Of a DNA stretch of 64,000 nucleotides, positions 25,558 to 33,925 are shown piece after piece; position 1 is the first letter of the stretch, and every line of letters begins with the position of its first letter. Both the position numbers and the translations under genes were made by a program. Source of the DNA: Nitrospira sp. (lineage in GTDB: Bacteria; Nitrospirota; Nitrospiria; Nitrospirales; Nitrospiraceae); NCBI GenBank assembly GCA_019636815.1, contig JAHBWT010000001.1, positions 62,001-126,000 on the forward strand, written 5' to 3'. The notes beneath the pieces are model-generated. The model ran no database searches, was not told where the DNA came from, and saw only the letters and a program-made list of their open reading frames with translations.

Positions 25558-26007
25558 CTACGGTAAGTGCCGCGGAATGATCGAAATGCTTCCCGTAGTT
25601 TCCAAGACAGCGCACTTGATCTGCTCCATGCGCTCCAAACCCTGAGATTCCCGCGCCGCCGTGAGGACATCGACTTCGCTCACTCTTGCCTTGATCATCA
25701 AGTCTTTGAGCGGCCTGCCGTCCCGGACGATGATCATCGGCAACCCGTCCATCCACCGTGCTACGATCGGCACTCGCTGCTTGACGTACGAGAAGGCGAT
25801 ATCCAGGCTGATCAATGTCAGAATGACAAGCAACGCGTTCGTGATCGAAGAATCGTTCTGCAGCAACGCGTTCTGCGTGGCTTCACCGATGATCAACAGG
25901 AGAACGAAATCGAAGCTGGTCATTTGCATGAGCGTCCGGCGACCCGCCAGACGAAGGAAGACCAGCAGAGCAAGGTATATGAACGCAGATCGAACGACCG
26001 GATCCAT
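25558..26007 (-). CDS. DUF421 (YetF-like) membrane protein
   Basis: 149 aa from ATG 26007, preceded by AAGGGAGCTG. Three N-terminal membrane helices carry the DUF421 signature GRRTLMQMTSFDFVLLLIIG and GEATQNALL. The C-terminal domain follows (VPIVARWMDGLPMIIVRDG, VLTAARESQGLERMEQIKCA). It is shorter than the 200-230 aa of many members. It starts 10 bp after the stop of the next upstream gene, forming a two-gene operon. Confidence 0.82.
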   Translation of the reverse strand: MDPVVRSAFIYLALLVFLRLAGRRTLMQMTSFDFVLLLIIGEATQNALLQNDSSITNALLVILTLISLDIAFSYVKQRVPIVARWMDGLPMIIVRDGRPLKDLMIKARVSEVDVLTAARESQGLERMEQIKCAVLETTGSISIIPRHLP

Positions 26008-26017
26008 ATCAGCTCCC

Positions 26018-26515
26018 TTATGGAAAGATAAACTGCCGAATGGATAGAGAAGCCGCATCGCCCACACCCATCCTGGATGTCAGCAACCCAATGTGTTCGG
26101 GCTGGTATGATACCGTCACCAGCATAGAACCATCCTTGGCGTTGGAGGACCATATGAAACGGATACCATCGGAGATCGGCTGTTCGACAACGGGCTTGGG
26201 AGTAACTCGCGTGATCTGCACATCGGCCAAAAATGCACGATCGAGGTAAAAGGAGAGAATATCGTCCTTAACCAAGCCGGCTTGAAGGTGTAATCGCAGC
26301 TGCAGTGGAGCCTGGTACCGGCCGAACCGCTGGTATTCCACGAACAAAGACTCACCCGATGCCGTAGTCCAGCTCACCGGACCATTCCCAAATAGTCCCA
26401 GCAACGCGCCTATTAATAGAATTGCCATGGCACTCCAGCCCATCCGCTCCACTTTCCACATGCGTCGCTGGAACTGAAGGTCCTCGTTGATTTCAAGGTC
26501 CCCGTTTCTCACCAT
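26018..26515 (-). CDS. Single-pass membrane protein paired with DUF421
   Basis: 165 aa. A cytoplasmic N-terminus (about 28 aa) is followed by one membrane helix (MAILLIGALLGLFGNGPVSW) and a beta-rich external domain (FVEYQRFGRYQAPLQLRLHL; GIRFIWSS; VTVSYQPEHIGLLTSRMG). No named family was recognised. It lies 10 bp upstream of the DUF421 gene, so the two products probably work together in the membrane. Confidence 0.6.
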   Translation of the reverse strand: MVRNGDLEINEDLQFQRRMWKVERMGWSAMAILLIGALLGLFGNGPVSWTTASGESLFVEYQRFGRYQAPLQLRLHLQAGLVKDDILSFYLDRAFLADVQITRVTPKPVVEQPISDGIRFIWSSNAKDGSMLVTVSYQPEHIGLLTSRMGVGDAASLSIRQFIFP

Positions 26516-26621
26516 CTTAGTCGCTCTTGAGTCCCCACGATGCTCGCGTCAGCAGCTCGGCTTCCTCATCGGCCAGCAAGTTTCCGGCGTGCGTGGAGCG
26601 CCATACCTGCTTCTATATCCG

Positions 26622-27470
26622 TCATCGAGTCGGCGCGACTTCAGGCGTCGCGATCTCCAACACGTAACCTTGATCGTCCATCAGCAAGACCACGTCCTGA
26701 CCGGCCTGCAACCGGTCCAGCTTGTCGAGTGGCGGGCGGTAGGGAAGCTCCTGCTCCCGTCCCTCTTGAGCGATCTTCAGCCGTCCTTCTCCACCGGCCG
26801 CCGGCGCCTCAGCGCCTTTGAATACAGCATGCATTTGACGGTGCGCGCCCGAGCCTTTGATGGGAACCTTGTCGCTCTCGGCTGATTCCTTTGCCGCCTG
26901 CTCGCTCGCCAGCTGGGCGTCGACGAGTTGTCCGGTTTCGTCGGCCATAAAGAGTAATTCCGGTCCCACCGGCATGGCACTTAGCTTGCTGCGTGCCCGT
27001 TCGGCGATGATGAAGGACTTGTCGCCCTGCTGAGTTTCGATGACGGCCTTGTCCAACCCCACAGTGAGCGGTGTCTTTAATCGCCCGCCGAACACCTGGT
27101 GATGGGAGGCCTCCTCGGGATGGTGGTAATCCACAACGGCGTTATGGTCGTTGATGGTCACGACGATCACATCCCCCGGCTTGAACGTCTGCCCTTTCTG
27201 CTGGGCCGGTTTGAGCGGCACGAACAGCGGCTGCGGGTTGCCGATGTCGATTTTTATCTGATTGCTCCGTATGTCTTTGATCCGCCCCAGCACCAGCTGA
27301 TTGCCGGGAAGTAGATTGTCCGTCGGCTCGCTGACGACCCGTTCGGTACCCAATTTCATGCCCTCTTTCGATGACGTGGATTCGCGCTGGGATGATGATG
27401 CCGAAAATGCACGGTCTGTCTCCCACAACACGAGAGCCAGCACTGCGATGATGATCGTGTGTCTATTCAT
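26622..27470 (-). CDS. Large exported OB-like protein
   Basis: 282 aa with signal peptide (IIIAVLALVLWETDRAFSA). The first unit matches the exported family best: LGRIKDIRSNQIKIDIG, FKPGDVIVVTINDHNAVVDY. Two further looser units end in MPVGPELLFMADETGQLVDA and LQAGQDVVLLMDDQGYVLEI. It is the longest of the six related genes and seems to have grown by repeat addition. Probably periplasmic; function unknown. Confidence 0.6.
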   Translation of the reverse strand: MNRHTIIIAVLALVLWETDRAFSASSSQRESTSSKEGMKLGTERVVSEPTDNLLPGNQLVLGRIKDIRSNQIKIDIGNPQPLFVPLKPAQQKGQTFKPGDVIVVTINDHNAVVDYHHPEEASHHQVFGGRLKTPLTVGLDKAVIETQQGDKSFIIAERARSKLSAMPVGPELLFMADETGQLVDAQLASEQAAKESAESDKVPIKGSGAHRQMHAVFKGAEAPAAGGEGRLKIAQEGREQELPYRPPLDKLDRLQAGQDVVLLMDDQGYVLEIATPEVAPTR

Positions 27471-27813
27471 TTAGGTTTCTCCTTACTGTCTGGTCGACGG
27501 TTCAGTGTGGCCCCGCGGCGGAACGCGTTCCTTCTCTGATCAACCCTGCGTTCCTACCATCTAGACTCTCAGCATCATTGCCAGAAAATAATAGGCCATG
27601 CAGCAGCCGCTGCCATCTGGGGCAAACCCTGGCGGAGCGGAGTGGGATTCAGGCCATTGCGACAGCCCATGACTGGCATAGAGGGATTAAGATCTTTAGC
27701 GCTCAGGTGCTAGAGGATATCCCGGTATCGCACACACCAGATGGGGTCTTGCGTTAGAAGAGTCTGGATGCCCATATTGATATGGCATTCTTGGAACGGA
27801 CCTGATCGAGGCC
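27471..27813. other. Intergenic region, 343 bp
   Basis: Divergent spacer between the large exported OB-like gene and the RibD-like gene. No RNA motif, repeat or convincing promoter was recognised. Confidence 0.5.
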
Positions 27814-28659
27814 ATGTTGGAAATCAGAACGCTATACGATGGAGCCGGCCTTATATCGTCTCCATATCTCACGAAGGTTTTGCGTGCAACATATGACGGT
27901 GACTTGATCTTCAGCGATTCGCCGAAAAGACCGCTGGTCTTCTGCAACTTTGTCCAGACCTTGGACGGCATTGTCTCGCTCAAGATTCCGGGCAAGTCCG
28001 GCGGAGCTGAGATCAGCGGGACAAACCAAGAGGATGCGTTCATCATGGCGGTGTTACGCGCCTGTGCCGACGCAGTCATGATCGGAGAAGATACGTTTCG
28101 GAACGCACCGGGGCACGTTTGGACCGCGGGCTGTGTGTACCCCGCACTCGTCGATGAGTTTCAGGCATTTCGCAAGCAAGTGGGCAAAGCCTCTCTTCAT
28201 CCGTTGAATGTCGTAGCCAGCGGCATGGGCCATGTCGATCTGGATCAGCCACTGTTCAGGGATGCGGAGATCCAAAACCTTGTGCTGACGACCCAACGAG
28301 GCGCCGCACATTTACAACAGCGCTACGGTGCCACGTTGCCGGCGACTGTCCGTGTACTTCCCGGCGATGCCGTACTCAATCCGTCCGATATGATGGCATT
28401 GCTCCAGGCCGAGTATGGAATACACCTGCTCCTCCATGAAGGAGGACCGACGTTGCTTGCTTCTTTTCTGGAGCATGCGTGGCTTGACGAAGTATTTCTC
28501 ACGGTGTCCCCTCAAGTGGTCGGCCGGGGTCTGACAGGCGAGCGGCCGTCCTTTTCCGGCCCGCTCCAGTTGGAGCCCAAGCAGGCGATCTGGACCACGC
28601 TGCTGTCCGTGAAACGGGCCGGCAAAAGCGGCCATCTGTTTCTGCGTTATCGAGTCTGA
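27814..28659 (+). CDS. RibD C-terminal / dihydrofolate-reductase-like protein
   Basis: 281 aa. The pattern is that of the RibD_C reductase fold: RPLVFCNFVQTLDGIVSL near the N-terminus, ACADAVMIGEDTFRN, then LLLHEGGPTLLASFLEHAWLDEVFLTVSP. In riboflavin synthesis this domain reduces the ribosyl side chain with NADPH. The deaminase domain of RibD is absent and the gene is outside a rib operon, so it may be a stand-alone reductase with another substrate. The ATG at 27814 follows GAGG at short spacing. Confidence 0.8.
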   Translation: MLEIRTLYDGAGLISSPYLTKVLRATYDGDLIFSDSPKRPLVFCNFVQTLDGIVSLKIPGKSGGAEISGTNQEDAFIMAVLRACADAVMIGEDTFRNAPGHVWTAGCVYPALVDEFQAFRKQVGKASLHPLNVVASGMGHVDLDQPLFRDAEIQNLVLTTQRGAAHLQQRYGATLPATVRVLPGDAVLNPSDMMALLQAEYGIHLLLHEGGPTLLASFLEHAWLDEVFLTVSPQVVGRGLTGERPSFSGPLQLEPKQAIWTTLLSVKRAGKSGHLFLRYRV

Positions 28660-28681
28660 TCGCAAGGAAGGCGAGAATACG

Positions 28682-28861
28682 ATGAAAAGGCGACCGATCA
28701 AAGAGCCGCCGACTCCCGAGAGACCGCCTGTCAGGGAGCCGCCACGACGACCCGAGAAAAGCCATACACCGATCGGTGATCCACCGAAGAAGCGACGTCC
28801 CAACAAGCTTGAGACCCCCTACCGATCGGCAACACCTAGGCAAGCTCGGGTGCTCGGCTGA
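28682..28861 (+). CDS. Proline/arginine-rich small protein, 59 aa
   Basis: ATG 28682 follows AAGGAAGG at about 9 bp. The frame is a highly basic, Pro-rich peptide (KRRPIKEPPTPERPPVREP ...) without predicted structure. It starts 22 bp after the RibD-like stop and is probably co-transcribed with it. No family is recognised; a disordered nucleic-acid or envelope-binding peptide is possible. Confidence 0.42.
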   Translation: MKRRPIKEPPTPERPPVREPPRRPEKSHTPIGDPPKKRRPNKLETPYRSATPRQARVLG

Positions 28862-28928
28862 TGTCCAGCCTTTCACAATTGAGCGATGCCGATCTCGACG
28901 CGCGGCAACGACCAACGGTGCCACGCGA

Positions 28929-30077
28929 TCAGTGTTCGCTATAGGAGATACGATAGATCACACCGGCGGAATCGTCAGAGACCAGCAGAGCACCATCCGG
29001 CATGACAAGGACATCGACAGGACGGCCCCATGCCCTTTGGCCTTGAAGCCATCCTTCCGCAAAGACAGAGTATCTCGTTCGCCCTCGCTCATCTCGTGAC
29101 ACAACCGTGATCCGATATCCGACTTTCTCGCTCCGATTCCAAGAGCCGTGTTCGGCGATAAAAATTTGATTTCGATATTCCTTTGGGAACATATCACCGG
29201 TGTAAAACCGCATGCCCAGAGAAGCGACGTGAGATCCCAGTTCGGTGGCAGGCGCCGTGAATTCTCGGCAAGCATGTTTGCGCCCGTACTCAGGATCTGA
29301 GATCGTTCTCCCATGGCAGTAGGGATAGCCGAAGTGCAATCCGGGCTTCGTCGCATGGTTGAGTTCGTCCGGCGGTTGATTGTCACCGAGATAATCCCGA
29401 CCATTGTCCGTGAACCATAAATCCTGGGTGGTCGGGTCCCAGTCGAAGCCGACTGAGTTTCGAACTCCGCGCGCGACGACCTCATACCTGCTCCCGTCCG
29501 GATTAAGACGGCCGATGAGAGCATAGCGATCGGGGTCAGGCTCACAGATATTGCAGGGCGCTCCCACCGGCACGTACAGTTTTCCATCGGGGCCGAACGC
29601 GATAAACTTCCATCCATGACTGGTTTCTTTCGGGAAGCGGTCCGCGATGACCACCGGTGGCGGCACATCTTTCAATTGTGTGTCGATATCGTCGAACCGC
29701 AAAACGCGATCCACGGCGGACACATACAGCGAGCCTTCTCGATAGGCCACGCCTACCGGCATGTGCAGCCCGCGAGCGATCGTCAGCACTTCGTCGGCGC
29801 GCTGATCGCCGTTTTTGTCCAGCACCGCGTAGACATCGCCTTTGTCCTTTGTACCGACAAAGAGAACACCGTCTTGCCCTAGCGCCATACCGCGAGCGTT
29901 TGGAACATTGTCCGCATAGAGGACGATGGTAAAACCAGGAGGAAGTTGGATCGTATCGAGAGGAAGAGTGCCGGCTTCGACCCGGCTCCCGAAGAAGAAC
30001 AGTATCAGCGAAGCGCAGACCGGCCCGACGAGGCGATCCATGGCTGTGCTTTTTCTCACGCGCGTTGTGCTCATCAT
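28929..30077 (-). CDS. PQQ-type soluble sugar dehydrogenase (exported)
   Basis: 382 aa with N-terminal signal sequence (LVGPVCASLILFFFGSRVEA). The body is a six-bladed propeller of the glucose/sorbosone dehydrogenase family: GFTIVLYADNVPNARGMAL, FGPDGKLYVPVGAPCNICEP, RGVRNSVGFDWDP, WFTDNGRDYLGDNQPPDELN, FIAEHGSWNRS, and PVDVLVMPDGALLVSDDSAG at the end. Members oxidise aldoses or related sugars in the periplasm and pass electrons to the respiratory chain. It overlaps the upstream permease gene by 4 bp and lies at the end of the pqq operon, strongly suggesting use of PQQ. The exact substrate is unknown. Confidence 0.87.
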   Translation of the reverse strand: MMSTTRVRKSTAMDRLVGPVCASLILFFFGSRVEAGTLPLDTIQLPPGFTIVLYADNVPNARGMALGQDGVLFVGTKDKGDVYAVLDKNGDQRADEVLTIARGLHMPVGVAYREGSLYVSAVDRVLRFDDIDTQLKDVPPPVVIADRFPKETSHGWKFIAFGPDGKLYVPVGAPCNICEPDPDRYALIGRLNPDGSRYEVVARGVRNSVGFDWDPTTQDLWFTDNGRDYLGDNQPPDELNHATKPGLHFGYPYCHGRTISDPEYGRKHACREFTAPATELGSHVASLGMRFYTGDMFPKEYRNQIFIAEHGSWNRSEKVGYRITVVSRDERGRTRYSVFAEGWLQGQRAWGRPVDVLVMPDGALLVSDDSAGVIYRISYSEH

Positions 30078-30595
30078 GATGACTTCCTCCCCAATAGATT
30101 AAAGATCCACTGTCCCAGTATCCCCATCATCGGAGGAACCAAGAGAGCAGGTACGCACCGAGCAATGGTCAACCGCCACCCGAGCAGAGGAGCTTCATAG
30201 GTCAGGATTCTGATCGGGCTGACCATGATTTTGGCGGTAATGAGTGCGATCAAGGCACCGGGAGGCACCCCGGTTTTCCAGAGACTCGCTGCCAAGGGAA
30301 ACAAAAAATAAGGCCCTCCAGGAATCACTAAGCCGGCCATCCACCCCACGAGAATTCCGCGTGTCGAAGACTCAGTTCCCAGCCACGCGGTGATCTGAAC
30401 CGGAGAGATAAGCACCTCAACAAACCCCGCAAGAAGGAAGCCCAGCAGCAATTCGATCCAGACGCTTTCGAATAGCCTGCCGCTCGCATAGAGTCCCTGT
30501 AGCGGCAACGAGCGATCTCTTGCAAACGCGAACACGCCGACAGATACGGTCAGCACGAGCAAAATGATCAGACTGGCATTCATGCGTCGGGTCAT
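30074..30595 (-). CDS. Half-size permease-like membrane protein
   Basis: 173 aa with about four to five helices: SLIILLVLTVSVGVFAFA, LLLGFLLAGFVEVLISPVQI, GILVGWMAGLVIPGGPYFLF, ALIALITAKIMVSPIRIL. It resembles one half of the DUF318-type permeases. It overlaps pqqE by 4 bp and the dehydrogenase gene by 4 bp, so it is embedded in the PQQ operon. A role in moving PQQ or a substrate is inferred from context only. Confidence 0.6.
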   Translation of the reverse strand: MTRRMNASLIILLVLTVSVGVFAFARDRSLPLQGLYASGRLFESVWIELLLGFLLAGFVEVLISPVQITAWLGTESSTRGILVGWMAGLVIPGGPYFLFPLAASLWKTGVPPGALIALITAKIMVSPIRILTYEAPLLGWRLTIARCVPALLVPPMMGILGQWIFNLLGRKSS

Positions 30596-31695
30596 CGTGA
30601 AGAACGTCCCCGACCGGTCCGATACTCGAACAGGACAGGGATTCCGGCCGTGCGATCGGCCTGAGTTCTTGCCGACTCAATGACGTCATGGCCGGGAGCG
30701 AGAGAGCAGGCAGGATCTGGCATGCCGGCATCTCCGCTCAGATGAAACGCTTGGCAACGGCAGCCTCCGAAGTCTAGGACGCGGCGCTCGCAGGTCCTAC
30801 AAGGATCGGGCAGCCACTCGTTCCCACGGAATCGGTTGAATCCCGCCGAATGGTGCCAGATATCCGAGAGCCGGCGCTGCGTGACATGCTCGAAACGCAA
30901 TCCAGGTATCGTATGCGCCAGATGGCAGGGCAACGCGAGCCCTTCAGGATTGACCACGATGAACCGGCGCCCCCATCCCTCCATGCAGGATTTGGGGTGA
31001 TCCGTGTAATAGTCTGGAGTGACGAAGAGCACCTCCATGCTTCCACGAAGGCGCGCTTTGGCCTCAGCTGCAACGGTTCGCGCCCGCTCGATTTGTTCAC
31101 GAGTGGGCAGGAGCGCGGCACGATTCTTCAATGCCCATCCAAGATACTGCGTATTCGCCAACTCGAGTCGATCGGCGGAGACGCATTCAGCCAGAGCGAT
31201 GAGCTCTTCGATTTCAGAGATGTTTTCTCGATGGAGCACGACGTTTACAGTCAATGGAATTTCGAGCGATGTGGCCCATCGCATGGCATCCAGCTTGCGG
31301 TTGAACGATGGCGCGCCGGCGATTCGGTCTGCTACGGACCGCCTCGTGCTTTGAATGGAGATTTGCACGCTATCCAATCCCAGCGCGCGAAGTCGGGAGA
31401 GCCGCTGGGATGTGAGCGGAATTCCGCTCGTGATGAGATTCGTATACAGGTCGAGCTTGCGGGCCCCCTCGACAAGCAGTTCCAGATCATCTCGCAACAA
31501 TGGCTCGCCTCCTGTGAGGTTGAGTTGAACCACGCCAAGTTCTTCGGCTTCATGAAAGACCCGGAGCCAAGTGTCGGCGTCGATTTCATTCCCATGTTCT
31601 GCAAAATCCAACGGATTCGAACAGTAGGGACAGTGAAGCGGGCACCGGTAGGTGAGTTCGGCGATCAACGTATACGGGCGATGCTCGTTGTTCAT
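30592..31695 (-). CDS. pqqE: PQQ biosynthesis radical SAM protein PqqE
   Basis: 367 aa. The radical SAM motif CPLHCPYC (CxxxCxxC) is at residues 18-25. The C-terminal SPASM-type cysteines (CMEGWGRRF, CHLAHTIPG, CRTCERR, CRCQAFHLSGD) bind auxiliary Fe-S clusters. PqqE forms the C-C bond between the Glu and Tyr side chains of the PqqA peptide bound to PqqD. It overlaps pqqD by 4 bp upstream and the permease by 4 bp downstream. Confidence 0.95.
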   Translation of the reverse strand: MNNEHRPYTLIAELTYRCPLHCPYCSNPLDFAEHGNEIDADTWLRVFHEAEELGVVQLNLTGGEPLLRDDLELLVEGARKLDLYTNLITSGIPLTSQRLSRLRALGLDSVQISIQSTRRSVADRIAGAPSFNRKLDAMRWATSLEIPLTVNVVLHRENISEIEELIALAECVSADRLELANTQYLGWALKNRAALLPTREQIERARTVAAEAKARLRGSMEVLFVTPDYYTDHPKSCMEGWGRRFIVVNPEGLALPCHLAHTIPGLRFEHVTQRRLSDIWHHSAGFNRFRGNEWLPDPCRTCERRVLDFGGCRCQAFHLSGDAGMPDPACSLAPGHDVIESARTQADRTAGIPVLFEYRTGRGRSSR

Positions 31696-31973
31696 GTCGC
31701 ACCTTGAAGCAGGCCCCGGTCGGCAAGGACACCCAGAAACTCGTGCACCGCTCGCCTGATTTCGCCGGGAGACGCGTCAGCATAGGTTCCGGTGAGATGA
31801 TCGACCATGTCATCGATCGTCTTTTCGCCCGTGCAAAGACGCGCAATCGCCGTGGCGGTGTCGTTCAGTTCGAGTCCGGTTTCTGGGTACAAGAGCAGGT
31901 GGCGGCCGGTACGCCGATCGAACCGCAGGCGAACTTTCGGATTAAGCCGAGGCCTGACGGCGGCGAGAGTCAT
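31692..31973 (-). CDS. pqqD: PQQ biosynthesis peptide chaperone PqqD
   Basis: 93 aa from ATG 31973 (a start 12 codons earlier is also possible). Conserved stretches are RPRLNPKVRLRFDRRTGR, LLYPETGLELNDTATAI and TIDDMVDHL, as in other PqqD proteins. PqqD binds PqqA and presents it to PqqE. The gene overlaps the end of pqqC by about 32 bp, or more if the earlier start is used, and pqqE by 4 bp. Confidence 0.92.
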   Translation of the reverse strand: MTLAAVRPRLNPKVRLRFDRRTGRHLLLYPETGLELNDTATAIARLCTGEKTIDDMVDHLTGTYADASPGEIRRAVHEFLGVLADRGLLQGAT

Positions 31974-32709
31974 GAGCAGTCCGCTTTCGTTCCGATTCCG
32001 TTTCAACATATGCCACGGAGAGGTGATCGAGCATGGTCCACAGAATATCCGCCTTCTTGATCAAGGCCCTCACACATCTTTCTTGAAGCGCACAGGTGGT
32101 CGCGTGCTGAATTACGAATTCGACGGCCTGGCTCGAATCGAGCGTTGCGCGAGCGATGCGCAATTGAAAATACTCCAGGGACTCCGAGCGAACCCAGGGA
32201 TAATGTCGTTTCCACGCCTCGAGCCGCCGCGCCATGAGGGAAGGAGCAAACAATTCCGTGAGGGAGGAGGCCACGGCTTCGAGAAGCGGAGCCTCGCGGA
32301 CAAACCGGACATACTCGTCGCATGCGAGCCTGACCCCCGGGAGTACGTATCGGCAACTCCTCACGACTTCGGCGTCGAGGCTCACGCCTCGGGCCAATTC
32401 GAGCCAGAGGGCGAGTCCGCCTTCTCCTTCCTGTTCGCCGTCATGGTCCCGAATGCGACGGAGCCACATCCGTCGAAAAGCCGGGTCCTCGGATTTCGCG
32501 ATAATGAACGCATCCTTGATGGGAATTCGCGTTTGATAGTAGTAGCGGTTCAGTACCCACTGTTGGAGCTGTGTCTTCGTCAAATTCCCGTTATGCATCA
32601 GCTTATGGAAAGGATGGTGGTCATGGTAGCGACGAGAGCCTTCCCGCTTGAGCCATTCGATGAAGGCCTCCTTTGGGAACCGATCCCGATGCGGATCCTC
32701 CTTCATCAT
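31942..32709 (-). CDS. pqqC: Pyrroloquinoline-quinone synthase PqqC
   Basis: 255 aa from the first ATG of an ATGATG pair whose first base is the last base of the pqqB stop codon. Conserved: HDHHPFHKLMHNGNL, QWVLNRYYYQTRIPIKDA, RIRDHDGEQ, GGLALWLELA. PqqC is a cofactorless oxidase that performs the final eight-electron oxidation and ring closure with O2. The length matches the family. A longer frame upstream lies wholly inside pqqB and is rejected. Confidence 0.95.
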   Translation of the reverse strand: MMKEDPHRDRFPKEAFIEWLKREGSRRYHDHHPFHKLMHNGNLTKTQLQQWVLNRYYYQTRIPIKDAFIIAKSEDPAFRRMWLRRIRDHDGEQEGEGGLALWLELARGVSLDAEVVRSCRYVLPGVRLACDEYVRFVREAPLLEAVASSLTELFAPSLMARRLEAWKRHYPWVRSESLEYFQLRIARATLDSSQAVEFVIQHATTCALQERCVRALIKKADILWTMLDHLSVAYVETESERKRTAHDSRRRQASA

Positions 32710-33635
32710 CACAACAGGATCTCCATCCCGTCCCATGCGACTTCCCATCCTGCCGCCTCGACGAGTGTTCGTTCGCAAGAATCTTCTCTCAACATGGGAT
32801 TGGTGTTGTTGATGTGGATGAACACCCGGCGACGCGCGGCAATCTCCGAAAGCATCGCAAGGCTTCCTTGCAATCCGCCGACGGGCCAATGTGCGAGAGC
32901 TTCCGCCGATTTCTCGAGGAAACCGGGCGCGGACAGCTCATCACTCGACCAAAAGGTTCCGTCAAACATGACGCAATCGGCTTCGTCAAGCGCGTTGAGA
33001 ACCGCAGACGTGATCCGGCCGACAGCCGGGAAATAGGCCAGCGCACCCCTGTCGGTCGATTGCCGAAATCGGAGTCCCACATTCACGTCCGCTTCACCGG
33101 ATGCAACGAGTCCTTCCAAGTGGATGGGGAGTTTTCCCGGAACGGCCACGGCCGTGACCGTCAGCCCGGACGGCTTTCCGTCCGAAGACAACAGCGGTTC
33201 TTCAACATCGAGTTTCAGTGTCCGCCACGTGACCTGTTCGGCGAAGCGCTGGAGTGTCCGATACAAGACATTGCCTTCGGTGAATCCGCGACGCACCGAG
33301 TCCGTCGCATACAGAACAAGCCGGTGATTCTCCCGGAGCGAGAGGAGTCCCAAGCAGTGGTCCAGATCTCCGTTGGTCAGCAAGATCGCGTGGATCGGGG
33401 AAGAACGTGACCGATGAGGATGGAGAGGAGCAAAACTCTCGATCTGAGCACGAATGTCCGGCGAGGCGTTGACGAGAAACCAGTCACCATCTCCCGCGCT
33501 GAGACCGATGGATTCCTCCGTCCGTGGGCGTGCGGAGATCAGTCCATTCCGCATGCCATTGCAATTCACACAGGCGCAGTTCCACTGTGGGAACCCGCCT
33601 CCGGCAGCCGATCCTAGAACCCGAATGAGCATCAC
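32709..33635 (-). CDS. pqqB: PQQ biosynthesis protein PqqB
   Basis: 308 aa of the metallo-beta-lactamase fold. The signature GSAAGGGFPQWNCACVNC is at the N-terminus. The usual HxHxDH is replaced by LTNGDLDHCLGLL, as is normal in PqqB, and FIHINNTNPML near the C-terminus is conserved. PqqB is reported to hydroxylate the tyrosine-derived ring. It overlaps pqqA by 4 bp (ATGA). Confidence 0.95.
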   Translation of the reverse strand: MMLIRVLGSAAGGGFPQWNCACVNCNGMRNGLISARPRTEESIGLSAGDGDWFLVNASPDIRAQIESFAPLHPHRSRSSPIHAILLTNGDLDHCLGLLSLRENHRLVLYATDSVRRGFTEGNVLYRTLQRFAEQVTWRTLKLDVEEPLLSSDGKPSGLTVTAVAVPGKLPIHLEGLVASGEADVNVGLRFRQSTDRGALAYFPAVGRITSAVLNALDEADCVMFDGTFWSSDELSAPGFLEKSAEALAHWPVGGLQGSLAMLSEIAARRRVFIHINNTNPMLREDSCERTLVEAAGWEVAWDGMEILL

Positions 33636-33784
33636 ATCGATCCATTGCTATCCGCAACGAGTGCCGATAACGACATGTCCTTCGATGGTTCCTTCGTCTC
33701 CGTGTCGTCTCGAAAATCATCTTGGTACGAGTTGATTTCGGCATCCATTTTTACTTCCACAAACGAAGGCGCTTCCCAATTCAT
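33632..33784 (-). CDS. pqqA: PQQ precursor peptide PqqA, long C-terminal tail
   Basis: 50 aa from ATG 33784, which follows GGCGGAAGGAGGAGC, a very strong ribosome site. The leader MNWEAPSFVEVKMDAEINSY contains the E-x3-Y core (Glu16, Tyr20) from which PQQ is made. The peptide is longer than usual (about 23-39 aa), with roughly 30 extra acidic and lysine-rich residues after the core. The same frame is open upstream to ATG 33889, which has GGAGG only 1 nt away. An 85-aa form is possible but less likely. Confidence 0.93.
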   Translation of the reverse strand: MNWEAPSFVEVKMDAEINSYQDDFRDDTETKEPSKDMSLSALVADSNGSM

Positions 33785-33925
33785 GATAGCTCCTCCTTCC
33801 GCCATCGGCACTGCGCGATCATCGCCGGGATCGAATATGCTTGCAAAGTCCTTTTTCCACTGCCACATGCGACCGAATCGATATCGCATGCCTCCTTAGG
33901 AATTCATTCACGACAATCGGTTGGA

